Assembly: GCA_016471375.1 (NCBI GenBank)
Contig: WGLZ01000031.1
Span: 1 to 64,000 of the forward strand
Reading direction: 5' to 3'
Length of the DNA: 64,000 nt
DNA from: Cyanobacteria bacterium RI_101
Lineage (GTDB): Bacteria; Cyanobacteriota; Cyanobacteriia; Cyanobacteriales; Microcystaceae
Shown here: one piece after another, positions 52,337-59,752 of the stretch
Numbering within the stretch: the first letter of the stretch is position 1
Layout of the letters: each line of letters begins with the position of its first letter
The notes under the pieces: generated by a model
Database searches by the model: none
Told to the model about the DNA's origin: nothing
What the model saw: only the letters and a program-made list of their open reading frames with translations
Made by a program: the position numbers and the translations under genes

Positions 52337-52833
52337 GCCGGTTCTCCTACAGTGGCGGGTTGGGGTTCCTCGACGGCGCCAAGGATGGTTTTTTCTGCCT
52401 GGGCTAGGAAGGGCTGGAGGAGTTTAAAGCCGTCTTCCGTCAAGCTCTTTTGCAATTCGGCGGTTAAGATCCGGGCTAACGCCGTTTCCACGGGCCGCAA
52501 TTCCCGGGCGTCCACCATGCCCTCCAGCCATTCCAGCAAACGGTACTGGAGATATTCCGGGTTGCTCAGGAGCATGGCCATGGCGCCGTAGCGGAGGACG
52601 CTGATCCAGTGGAGGAGGGCTTGCTCCAAATCCGCCTGGGCGCGGTCGGGAAACTGCGTTTCCAGTTGATCCGCCGCCGCCTGAAAAATCTCCCCTTCTT
52701 GGTCTCGGATCGTCCGGTAGGCCTCTAGGCGCTGGCCCAGCAAGCCCAGATGTTTTTTAAAGGAGATCATTTCCAGGGGATGCAGGTAATGATCCTCCGC
52801 CCGGTGGAAGAGGCGTTCAAAGTCCTTCTGCAT
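52333..52833 (-). CDS. Helical phycobilisome-like protein, Slr0146-like
   Basis: 166 residues, helical. DFERLFHRAEDHYLHPLEMISFKKHLGLLGQRLEAY and the WISVLRYGAMAMLLSNPEYLQYRLLEWL helix pair resemble the phycobiliprotein-like fold of its operon neighbour but are more divergent. No cysteine for bilin is present. It is the slr0146 equivalent by position. The acidic Pro-rich tail overlaps the V4R gene start by 4 bp. Confidence 0.75.
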   Translation of the reverse strand: MQKDFERLFHRAEDHYLHPLEMISFKKHLGLLGQRLEAYRTIRDQEGEIFQAAADQLETQFPDRAQADLEQALLHWISVLRYGAMAMLLSNPEYLQYRLLEWLEGMVDARELRPVETALARILTAELQKSLTEDGFKLLQPFLAQAEKTILGAVEEPQPATVGEPA

Positions 52834-52858
52834 AGTTCAACACCTAATAGTTCAATAC

Positions 52859-53245
52859 TTAAAACAAGCCGGATAAATCGGTCAGGTCGAGATCGTCCTG
52901 GGACGCCTCGGGTTGGGGACGGGGTTTCGGCGCCGGAGCGCTGGGAAGAAAGGCCCCGCCGCCCCAGGGAAAGACCCGGAAATAATCCGCCACCCTAGAG
53001 GTTAAAGACAAAGCCGGCGCCGGGAGCGCCGGAGTCGCCCCAGGGGAAGCGACAACCGGAGCGAGGGCGACGCCCCGCCAGTTAGCCTGGGCAAGGAAAT
53101 CTTTTACCTGAAGGCAAAGCGCGGAAGAGCTATTGGCAAAGGTCTGCGTTACCGCTGGCTCCAAGCGAACCGTTTCCCCCGACCAGTTGTAGCCGCCGAA
53201 GAAGTCCCGGACGCTGACCCCGGCCCAATGGGAGGGCGCGTTCAT
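52859..53245 (-). CDS. Small PAP-operon protein with triplicated motif, Slr0145-like
   Basis: 128 residues. Three copies of a V-x-D-(F/Y)-(F/L)-x4-(W)-x-G motif are visible: VRDFFGGYNWSG near 12, VKDFLAQANWRG near 47, VADYFRVFPWGG near 85. They are joined by Ala/Pro-rich linkers, and an acidic C-terminus (DDLDLTDLSGLF) follows. No known domain. It overlaps the V4R gene upstream by 4 bp (ATGA). The repeated motif may be a docking peptide for partner proteins. Confidence 0.78.
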   Translation of the reverse strand: MNAPSHWAGVSVRDFFGGYNWSGETVRLEPAVTQTFANSSSALCLQVKDFLAQANWRGVALAPVVASPGATPALPAPALSLTSRVADYFRVFPWGGGAFLPSAPAPKPRPQPEASQDDLDLTDLSGLF

Positions 53246-53964
53246 TTCAGATACTCTCCGCGGGTCAATTTGGTTTCAATGTCCTTGGCGTTGGCGCCTT
53301 CGTTGAGCCAGAAAGTGGCGGAATCAATGCGGTCTTGTTTGCCGATCAGGAATTTACAGTAGGTTTCCCCCATGGCGTAGCACTGAATCTCAATGCAGTT
53401 GAGAGATTTTTTCACCAGACGGCTAAAGAACCCCGCCAGCAGACCGGCGTAGATATGGCAGACGGGTTTGCCCACGTCCCCGAGGGTGCGAGCCACGGCG
53501 GAATCAAAAATATCCACAAACAAAAAGCCGTTTTTCTGCTCGCTCAGGTCAATGGCCCAGTTGCCCCAGCCTTGGGCGGTGAAGGGCCACCACCAGCCTT
53601 CTAAAACGTAGTTAAGGTTAAGCTCGTTGAGAGAACTGGTGTAGCCAAACTCCGTCAGGAACCATTTATGGAAAAAATCGGCGTCGTAGTGACCCCATTC
53701 TTTGCCGATGTTATACATGACGACGCTGGAGGCGTTGCCCACTTCCTCCTGAAGACCGTCGATGAGGCCGATAATAAAGTCTTCGCTGGCGAGGACGTTC
53801 CGACAGTTGTTCCAGTCAACAATGGAGCCGGAGTTCATCTGGAAGCAGAAGAAGTCTTCGACTTGGTAGTGGTGGTGTTTCTGGGGATGAATTTTTCGGA
53901 GACTGTGCTCCAGAGTGGGCGCCGATTGGGCGTCGGCCGTCATTTGGATTGAGCTTAAAACCAT
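53242..53964 (-). CDS. V4R-domain protein, Slr0144-like, first gene of PAP operon
   Basis: 240 residues. After an N-terminal segment with HHHYQVEDFFCFQMNSGSIVDW the protein is a V4R domain: VMYNIGKEWGHYDADFF, GWWWPFTAQGWGNWAIDLSEQKNGFLFVDI, CIEIQCYAMGETYCKFLIG. The cysteines in the last block are typical metal ligands of V4R. In Synechocystis the slr0144-slr0152 products affect photosystem II assembly proficiency. The start ATG is 53962-53964. About 430 bp without a gene lie upstream and should carry the operon promoter. Confidence 0.88.
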   Translation of the reverse strand: MVLSSIQMTADAQSAPTLEHSLRKIHPQKHHHYQVEDFFCFQMNSGSIVDWNNCRNVLASEDFIIGLIDGLQEEVGNASSVVMYNIGKEWGHYDADFFHKWFLTEFGYTSSLNELNLNYVLEGWWWPFTAQGWGNWAIDLSEQKNGFLFVDIFDSAVARTLGDVGKPVCHIYAGLLAGFFSRLVKKSLNCIEIQCYAMGETYCKFLIGKQDRIDSATFWLNEGANAKDIETKLTRGEYLK

Positions 53965-54400
53965 GGGCTGAATCCCCGCAAAAGTAATGGATAAAAATTT
54001 AGTACCAGAAACCTGGATTTATTCTAAAAAGGCTAATTCTCGGAATTCCTCCGTAATTCTAGGGATGTTCTCGGCGCGAGTTGTTAGCAACTTCCCCAAT
54101 GCTACGGGGGCAGGGGGAGGAGAGAGCCGGCGCCTTAAGACCTTGGGCTGAGGAAGAGAGGAAATTTGATACCCTCTTATCTTGACACGATCCCTCGAAA
54201 AAGTTTTCAAGTCCTTTACAAAACGTTGCCTTGGCTGGTCTTTTTGATCTTAATTGTTACAGTTCTTAATGTATCTTAGGCAAACTTTTTGTATACCCGA
54301 GGGAAAACCTAGCGCCGCGCGTGATTACGCGGAGGTTTGCGGATGGCGACAACGGAGAACCCTCCGGTTAAAACCGGAGGAGAGTTGGACCCGAGTTTCC
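53965..54400. other. Intergenic region between PAP operon and purB
   Basis: 436 bp with no convincing gene. The part from 54180 to 54300 is A+T rich, with TTGATC-17 bp-TAATGT (54244-54272) as a weak plus-strand promoter candidate and single TTTACAAA and GTTACAGT half-boxes. A TAGAAT (54021-54026, minus strand) could be the -10 of the PAP operon, without a good -35. Two inverted repeats (CCGCG...CGCGG near 54315-54333 and 54361-54380) lie close to the purB stop. A short frame starting near 54337 is mostly antisense to purB. Confidence 0.5.
54361..54380. repeat. Perfect 20-bp inverted repeat near purB 3' end
   Basis: CCTCCGGTTAAAACCGGAGG forms a 9-bp stem with a 2-nt centre, 20 bp beyond the purB stop on the minus strand. 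It lacks a following U-run in that direction. It could be a weak terminator or the relic hairpin end of an IS200/IS605-type element. Confidence 0.55.
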
Positions 54401-55696
54401 CTAAATATCAAGGCGCTGATAGATTTGCTCTAGGTTTTGTAGGTGTTGTTGGGGGTCAAAGCAGGCTTGCAATTCAGACTCTGTTAACGTCGCGGCTACT
54501 GTGGAATCCTGAGTTACCAGCGCCTGAAAATCGCCCCCTTCCGTATTCCACGCCTGATGGGCGCAGTTCTGGACGACTCGGTAAGCCTCTTCCCGGGCTA
54601 AACCCTTGTCCACCAGCGCCAAGAGAACCTTTTGACTAAAAATGACCCCGCCGTAGCAGTTCAAATTCCGCTTCATATTCTCGGGATAAACCAGCAGGTG
54701 TTTCACCAGATCCGTCGTTTCCCGGAGCATGAAATGGATCAAAATACAGCTGTCGGGTAGAATCACCCGCTCCACGGCGCTGTGGGAAATATCCCGCTCG
54801 TGCCAAAGGGCCACGTTTTCCAAGGCCGCCGCGGCGTGGCCCCGTAAAATCCGCGCCATTCCCGTCAGGCGCTCGGAACGGATGGGATTGCGTTTGTGGG
54901 GCATGGCGGAGGAGCCTTTTTGTCCCTTGGCAAAGTATTCTTCCACTTCCAAAACGTCGGTGCGTTGCAGATTGCGGATTTCCACCGCAAACCGCTCCAA
55001 AGAGGCGCCCAGAAGCGCCAACTGTTGGACAAACTCGGCGTGGCGGTCCCGGGAAATCACTTGGGTAGAGGCGGTGTCCGGCTCCAACCCCAAGGCTTGG
55101 CAGGCCAGCGCCTCTACCCTGGGGTCGATATTGGCATAGGTGCCCACGGCGCCGGAAATTTTGCCCGCGGCGATGGTTTGACGCAATCTTACCAGGCGCT
55201 CCCGGTTGCGCAGGACTTCCGCCAACCAGCCCGCCAATTTAAAGCCAAAGGTGATGGGTTCGGCGTGGATGCCGTGGGAGCGCCCCACCATGAGGGTGTA
55301 GCGGTGTTGTTGGGCTTGGTAGCGCAGGGCTTGAACCAGGTTTTCCAATTCTTCGAGGATTAACTCCAAACTGGCGGTTAATTGTAGGGCCAGCGCCGTG
55401 TCCAAAACATCGGAACTCGTTAAGCCCAGGTGAATATAGCGCCCGGCGTCTCCCACATATTCATTCACATTGGTCAAAAAAGCGATGACGTCGTGACGCA
55501 CCTCCGCTTCGATTTCGAGCACCCGCTGGGGATCGAACTGGGCCTTGGCTTTGATCTCCGCTAGCGCCGCCGGAGGAATCCGCCCCAACTCCGCCTGGGC
55601 TTCGCAGACCGCAAGCTCCACGTCGAGCCAGGTTTTGAGCTTATAGGCGTCCGTCCACAGTTGGCCCATCTCAGGCAGGGTGTAGCGCTCGATCAC
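54401..55696 (-). CDS. purB: Adenylosuccinate lyase
   Basis: 431 residues. PurB cleaves SAICAR and adenylosuccinate, releasing fumarate in purine synthesis. The fumarase/aspartase-superfamily signature GSSAMPHKRNPI is near residue 258. TSSDVLDTALALQL and GRSHGIHAEPITFGFKLA, with the catalytic His, are intact. The start MIERYTLPEMGQLWTD is the family start. It is adjacent to tRNA-Gly on the same strand, separated by 108 bp. Confidence 0.97.
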   Translation of the reverse strand: MIERYTLPEMGQLWTDAYKLKTWLDVELAVCEAQAELGRIPPAALAEIKAKAQFDPQRVLEIEAEVRHDVIAFLTNVNEYVGDAGRYIHLGLTSSDVLDTALALQLTASLELILEELENLVQALRYQAQQHRYTLMVGRSHGIHAEPITFGFKLAGWLAEVLRNRERLVRLRQTIAAGKISGAVGTYANIDPRVEALACQALGLEPDTASTQVISRDRHAEFVQQLALLGASLERFAVEIRNLQRTDVLEVEEYFAKGQKGSSAMPHKRNPIRSERLTGMARILRGHAAAALENVALWHERDISHSAVERVILPDSCILIHFMLRETTDLVKHLLVYPENMKRNLNCYGGVIFSQKVLLALVDKGLAREEAYRVVQNCAHQAWNTEGGDFQALVTQDSTVAATLTESELQACFDPQQHLQNLEQIYQRLDI

Positions 55697-55804
55697 AATT
55701 TTTTTCTTAGCAAAACAACGGCTTAATTTTACACCGTCTCCCGGCCCCGCTTTTCTCCCCTCTAGCCCTCCGTCTCAAGGGGGATTTGTTAACCGCAATG
55801 AAGA

Positions 55805-55874
55805 GCGGGTGGGGGGAATCGAACCCCCATCATTAGCTTGGAAGGCTAAGGTTTTACCACTAAACTACACCCGC
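55805..55874 (-). tRNA. trnG: tRNA-Gly (anticodon UCC)
   Basis: A 70-nt cloverleaf reads on the minus strand: acceptor GCGGGTG/CACCCGC, D arm GTTT-AGTGGTA-AAAC, anticodon stem TTAGC/GCTAA with loop CTTCCAA (anticodon TCC), and T arm GGGGG-TTCGATT-CCCCC. The CCA end is not encoded. All stems pair by inspection. Confidence 0.96.
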
Positions 55875-55923
55875 GTAGGCTCATCATTTTAGCATAGCCG
55901 GCGCCGGTTAGCCTCAGCCTCGG

Positions 55924-56820
55924 TTAATTTTCCGCCGTTTCCTCCTCGGGGGGCGGCAAAGCCTCGATGATCGCCTTCAGCGCCGGGTCGGCGAAAAAGA
56001 CGGCGGTATCGGCCATGAGTTTCTTGCCCCAGAGGTTTTCTTCTAAAAACTTGAGGTCGGCGTAGCGCCGGTCTCGCTTCAGCGCCGTTTCTCCCAATCG
56101 CAGGGCCTCGGCTTTCTCCCCCTGCTTGTAGAGGACGGCGGCGATGGCCAATTGGGGTTCGGATTGGTCGGGATCAATTTTCAGGGCCTGGCGCCAGCGC
56201 TCCAGCGCCGCCTCAGTATCCCCCTGCTCGTAGCGAATCAGTCCAATATTATTGATCGCTGGCCAAAAATCCGCCTCTAGGCGGACGGCTTGCTGGTAGG
56301 TTTCGATGGCTTGACCGTAGTTTTCCAGTTTGAAATAGGTGTTGGCCAAATCAAACAGCGCCGGGGGGGTGTCGGGTTTTTTGGCCAACCCCGACTGGAG
56401 GGAGGCGAGGGCCGCGGCGTAGTCGCCCTTTTGGAAATAGGCGTTGCCGAGGGTGAAATAGACCCCGGCCTCCTCCGGCGCCAAGGCTTGGGCCTTGAGC
56501 AAAGCGGCGACGCCCCGGTCTAACTCTTTTTTTTGCAAGAGCAGGGTGCCCAGCACAAACCAGGTCTGGAATCGCTCCGGCGCCAGTTGAGTGGCCAGTT
56601 GGGCCCGGGTCAGCGCCAAATCGTACTGTTGAAAACGGAGCAACTGAATCACGTCTTCCGTCAACGCCAAACCCTGTTCCTCAATTTGCTTGGCGTCGAG
56701 GTTGGGGTTGTAGGGTAAAAGGGCCTGGGCCCCGACCGGGGAAGCTAGGGTCGCTAGAGCCAGACCCCAAAACCAGCCCGCCCATCCATTTCGCCGAGAC
56801 GCCCAATTCCGCTTAGACAC
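55924..56820 (-). CDS. Exported TPR repeat protein
   Basis: 298 residues. A signal peptide (NGWAGWFWGLALATLASPVGAQA) is followed by six or more TPR units from about residue 50, e.g. PERFQTWFVLGTLLLQKKELD, AGVYFTLGNAYFQKGDYAAAL, PPALFDLANTYFKLENYGQAI, WPAINNIGLIRYEQGDTEAAL. The C-terminus is acidic (PPPEEETAEN). It probably resides in the periplasm or thylakoid lumen as a scaffold; the partner is unknown. It precedes the tRNA gene on the same strand. Confidence 0.87.
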   Translation of the reverse strand: MSKRNWASRRNGWAGWFWGLALATLASPVGAQALLPYNPNLDAKQIEEQGLALTEDVIQLLRFQQYDLALTRAQLATQLAPERFQTWFVLGTLLLQKKELDRGVAALLKAQALAPEEAGVYFTLGNAYFQKGDYAAALASLQSGLAKKPDTPPALFDLANTYFKLENYGQAIETYQQAVRLEADFWPAINNIGLIRYEQGDTEAALERWRQALKIDPDQSEPQLAIAAVLYKQGEKAEALRLGETALKRDRRYADLKFLEENLWGKKLMADTAVFFADPALKAIIEALPPPEEETAEN

Positions 56821-56965
56821 AATAAGATTCTTAACTGAAAGGTTAACAAAGAAAGAATTTTCCCGTCCTCAGTGTAGCCCAAACCTGGGGAACCCGTTTT
56901 GCCGGGGGAGAGGAGGACGGCGAGCATGGTATATACTTTGGGAAATTAGCGGTTCCCTAGACGGT

Positions 56966-57337
56966 ATGGCTCTCCGGCGTTTAGTCATTGAAATGGGTAT
57001 GGGCGTCGACCAACATGGGCAAGACCCGACGGTGGCGGCGGCCCGGGCGGTGCGAAACGCCATCGCCCACAACGCCCTGCCGGGAATTTGGGAGGTGGCG
57101 GGGTTGACCCATCCCGACGAAATGGTGGTCGAGGTTCAGGTGGCGGCGCCCTATCCCGAGCGGGTCAGGGAAGAGGACGTCTTGGCGGTTCTTCCCTTTG
57201 GGCAAAAGCGTCTCCAGGTTCAAGATGGCGGTCTGGTCGTTCAAGGGCGAGCCATCCCGGAATTAGCGGATCGGAACGACGAGATGTTGTTGGCGCTGGC
57301 GGCGGTGACGGTTTGGGTGGAAGCGGGAGAAAAATAG
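56966..57337 (+). CDS. Lin0512-family protein
   Basis: 123 residues. The sequence matches the small Lin0512 family: RLVIEMGMGVDQHGQDPTVAAARAVRNAIAHNALPG, with VEVQVAAPYPERVREEDVLAVLPFG and the C-terminal NDEMLLALAAVTVWVE. The family adopts a two-layer fold and has no established function. It lies 10 bp before the DUF1361 gene, so co-transcription is likely. Confidence 0.85.
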   Translation: MALRRLVIEMGMGVDQHGQDPTVAAARAVRNAIAHNALPGIWEVAGLTHPDEMVVEVQVAAPYPERVREEDVLAVLPFGQKRLQVQDGGLVVQGRAIPELADRNDEMLLALAAVTVWVEAGEK

Positions 57338-57347
57338 GGGAGTAGGA

Positions 57348-58001
57348 ATGGATTTATTACAAGACTGGTTGCGACTCTCCTGGGACGCGATGCGGGTCAA
57401 CGAGCGCTTGATGGTTTGGAACACTTTTTTGGCTCTGATCCCCCTTGTCTTAAGCGTCTGGCTCTTCCGTCGTTCCCGGCGCCGCTCCCCCGGTTGGTGG
57501 CTGTTGTTGGCGGTCTTTATCGCCTTTTTGCCCAACGCGCCCTACATTCTCACGGACATTATCCACTATGTCAAAATTATGCGGCGCCCCCTCCCCGAGA
57601 GCGTGCTGATTTTCGCCGTCACCCCCCAATTTTTCCTCTACCTACTGGCGGGGTTCCAGTGCTATGTCCTTTCCTTGATTAATCTCGGCGCTTATCTCCG
57701 GGATTTAGGCTTAACGGCTTGGATTCTACCGGCGGAATTACTGGCCCATTTCCTCAGCGCCGTGGGGATTTACCTCGGGCGCTTTTTGCGCTGGAACAGT
57801 TGGGACTTGGCCACTCGACCGGAAGAAGTGGGTCGGAGCTTAGCCCGGAGTCTGTCCCATGAGCGCCCCCTCTTGGCCATGGGCGTCACTTTTTTGATCC
57901 TAGCGGCGCTTTACTGGCCCGCTAAGCAGATGGATCTGGGTCTGGCTCTGCGTTGGCGCCAACGGAGCCGGGCCCCCCAGTGGCTCCCTCTCGGACGCTA
58001 G
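57348..58001 (+). CDS. DUF1361 membrane protein
   Basis: 217 residues with about six hydrophobic segments. The family hallmarks are FLPNAPYILTDIIHY and IYLGRFLRWNSWDLATRP. No function is established for DUF1361. It is flanked tightly by the Lin0512 gene (10 bp) and the TM0106-type nuclease gene (4 bp), suggesting a three-gene operon. The C-terminal 25 residues are basic and cytoplasmic. Confidence 0.87.
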   Translation: MDLLQDWLRLSWDAMRVNERLMVWNTFLALIPLVLSVWLFRRSRRRSPGWWLLLAVFIAFLPNAPYILTDIIHYVKIMRRPLPESVLIFAVTPQFFLYLLAGFQCYVLSLINLGAYLRDLGLTAWILPAELLAHFLSAVGIYLGRFLRWNSWDLATRPEEVGRSLARSLSHERPLLAMGVTFLILAALYWPAKQMDLGLALRWRQRSRAPQWLPLGR

Positions 58002-58005
58002 GGCT

Positions 58006-59514
58006 ATGGCAACGGCGCTCCCGGCGATGGATGTTTCCCCTTCCCCGACTCCAGGGCTCCTTCAGGTGGTGACGGATTTGTTACTGCTGGACTATCGGCG
58101 CTGTCAGCGCCGGGCCTATTTAAACCGCTTTGGGGACGAAAGCGAGCGGGAGCCGGAGCGGGATTTTTTAATCAAACTACGTCAGGAAAGCCAGCGCCAT
58201 ATCCAGACGGTGCTCCAGACGGAGTATCCCCAGTACCGTCAACCCCAGGCGCCCAGGGAGGACTATCAAGCCCAGACGGAGGAAACCTTAGCTTTGATGG
58301 CCCAGGGCGCCGAAGTCATCTACGGCGGACGCTTAAGCCAAGCTTTTGGAGAAGTGGCCGCCACCGGGGAAAAAATTCTCCTCCTCGGCGCTCCGCCGTT
58401 ATTGGTCAAGCAGACCGGTCATTCCCGCTGGGGGGATTGGCAGTATCGCCCCCTCAGTATTCACCTCGGCCGGCGCCCCAAGCCGGAATATAAAATCCTA
58501 GCGGCTTTTTACGCCCATCTTTTAAGCCACAACCAAGGACAGACTCCCGCCGGCGCCGACTTAATTCTCCGTCAGGGCAATCGCTTTCGGGTGGATCTGC
58601 GGGAATGGTTGCCTCGCTTCTACGACGCTCTCAGCGATTATTTGACGACCCTATGCGAGCAGAGGGAGCCGGAGGTTTTTATTTCCCGCCAGCGCTGTCA
58701 TCTCTGCCATTGGCAGAGTCACTGTTACGGGTTAGCCCAAAGTCAAAAACACCTTTCCCTAGTGCCCGGCGTCACCCCTAGTCGCTACGAGTCCTTACAA
58801 AAAGCGGGGATTGAAACTATCGCCCAACTGGCCTACGGCGCCCCGGACCCCCTAGCGGATCTACTCGGCCCGGCGCTGGCCCGCCAGTTGCAACGGCAGG
58901 CGCTGGCGCTGGTGGAAAAGCGACCCTTTCGGCGCCAGCATACTCGGTCTTTCCCTCTTCCCCAGGCGCCGGTGGAACTCTATTTTGATATTGAGGCGGA
59001 GCCGGAACGGAATTTGGACTACTTACTAGGCGTTCTCGTGGTGGAAGGCGAGAGCCACCGCTTCTATGGTTTTTTAGCGGAGAACCCGGAACAGGAAGGA
59101 GAGATCTGGCAAACTTTTTTAGCCTTGATGGCCCAATATCCAACCGCGCCGATTTTCCATTTTTCCGAGTACGAAGCGGAAACCCTTAAACGCTTAGCCA
59201 AACTTTATCCTTCTCCCGGCCTCGACCTCCGGCGCTTGTTGGGGCGCTGTTGGGATTTGCACCAAATTGTGACGACTCAAGCCATTTGTCCGGTGGAGAA
59301 TTATTCCCTCAAATCCTTGGCTAACTGGCTCGGCTTTCAGTGGCGGGACGGCGCCGCCAGCGGCGATCAATCAGTGTGTTGGTACGATCAATGGTTGACC
59401 ACTCAAAACTATGTTTACTTAGAGCGTATTGTGCAATATAACGAAGATGATTGCCGGGCCACTTGGCGGTTAAAACAATGGTTAGAGTCTTTTCTGAGCA
59501 GTGAAGGCGCTTGA
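58006..59514 (+). CDS. TM0106-family RecB-like nuclease / DEDD exonuclease fusion
   Basis: 502 residues. The N-terminal half resembles Cas4/RecB-type PD-(D/E)XK nucleases: LLLDYRRCQRRAYL, a PEYKILAAFYAHLL segment and a cysteine cluster CHLCHWQSHC that, with the first Cys, may hold an iron-sulfur cluster. The C-terminal half is an RNase H-like 3'-5' exonuclease (LYFDIEAEPERN as Exo I, YNEDDCRATWRL as Exo III). This TM0106 architecture is widespread in cyanobacteria; a DNA repair role is inferred. No CRISPR array is seen. ATG 58006 is only 4 bp after the previous stop. Confidence 0.88.
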   Translation: MATALPAMDVSPSPTPGLLQVVTDLLLLDYRRCQRRAYLNRFGDESEREPERDFLIKLRQESQRHIQTVLQTEYPQYRQPQAPREDYQAQTEETLALMAQGAEVIYGGRLSQAFGEVAATGEKILLLGAPPLLVKQTGHSRWGDWQYRPLSIHLGRRPKPEYKILAAFYAHLLSHNQGQTPAGADLILRQGNRFRVDLREWLPRFYDALSDYLTTLCEQREPEVFISRQRCHLCHWQSHCYGLAQSQKHLSLVPGVTPSRYESLQKAGIETIAQLAYGAPDPLADLLGPALARQLQRQALALVEKRPFRRQHTRSFPLPQAPVELYFDIEAEPERNLDYLLGVLVVEGESHRFYGFLAENPEQEGEIWQTFLALMAQYPTAPIFHFSEYEAETLKRLAKLYPSPGLDLRRLLGRCWDLHQIVTTQAICPVENYSLKSLANWLGFQWRDGAASGDQSVCWYDQWLTTQNYVYLERIVQYNEDDCRATWRLKQWLESFLSSEGA

Positions 59515-59725
59515 CTATCTCGTTAGACTCTTCCCGGCGCCGTTAACCTAGAGCGTTAAGAAATTTTACGAGGTTATTGTCGCTTGTTAAAACATTGGCT
59601 ACACTATAACCGCTCCTTAGTTATTGACTATTGTCGCCCCTATTATCCACGTTCCCTCCCTTCTCACCGCCGGCGCCGAAGGTCAGAGGCGCGCGACCCA
59701 GTCCCATTCTAGGAGGGGGAAGTTG
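59515..59725. other. Upstream region of the haemagglutinin-like gene
   Basis: About 210 bp without a gene. TTGTTAAAAC (59584-) followed by CTACACTATAACC (59599-) offers a possible promoter with -10 TATAAC. An AGGAGG Shine-Dalgarno at 59711-59716 precedes a short leader frame. Confidence 0.45.
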
Positions 59726-59752
59726 ATGAACACTTTTCTGTTAATTCTATGA
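59726..59752 (+). CDS. Candidate 8-residue leader peptide
   Basis: ATG 59726 follows AGGAGG (59711-59716) at good spacing and encodes MNTFLLIL before TGA at 59750-59752. That stop overlaps the ATG of the large haemagglutinin-like gene (ATGA at 59749). The downstream ATG has no Shine-Dalgarno of its own, so translation may be coupled through this leader. Translation is not proven. Confidence 0.4.
   Translation: MNTFLLIL

Noticed and set aside
54251..54275. HLR1 or NtcA box upstream of the PAP operon
   Set aside because: Only single GTTACAGT and TTTACAAA half-boxes are present at wrong spacing, and TAC/GTA are in the wrong order for NtcA.
54337..54639. Plus-strand frame of 100 codons near the PAP/purB gap
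   Set aside because: Most of it is antisense to the conserved C-terminus of purB; only about 20 codons are unique and they resemble nothing known.
58006..59514. Cas4-like protein as sign of a CRISPR system
   Set aside because: The domain order is that of the TM0106 repair-type nuclease, and no repeat-spacer array or other cas gene is present in the window.
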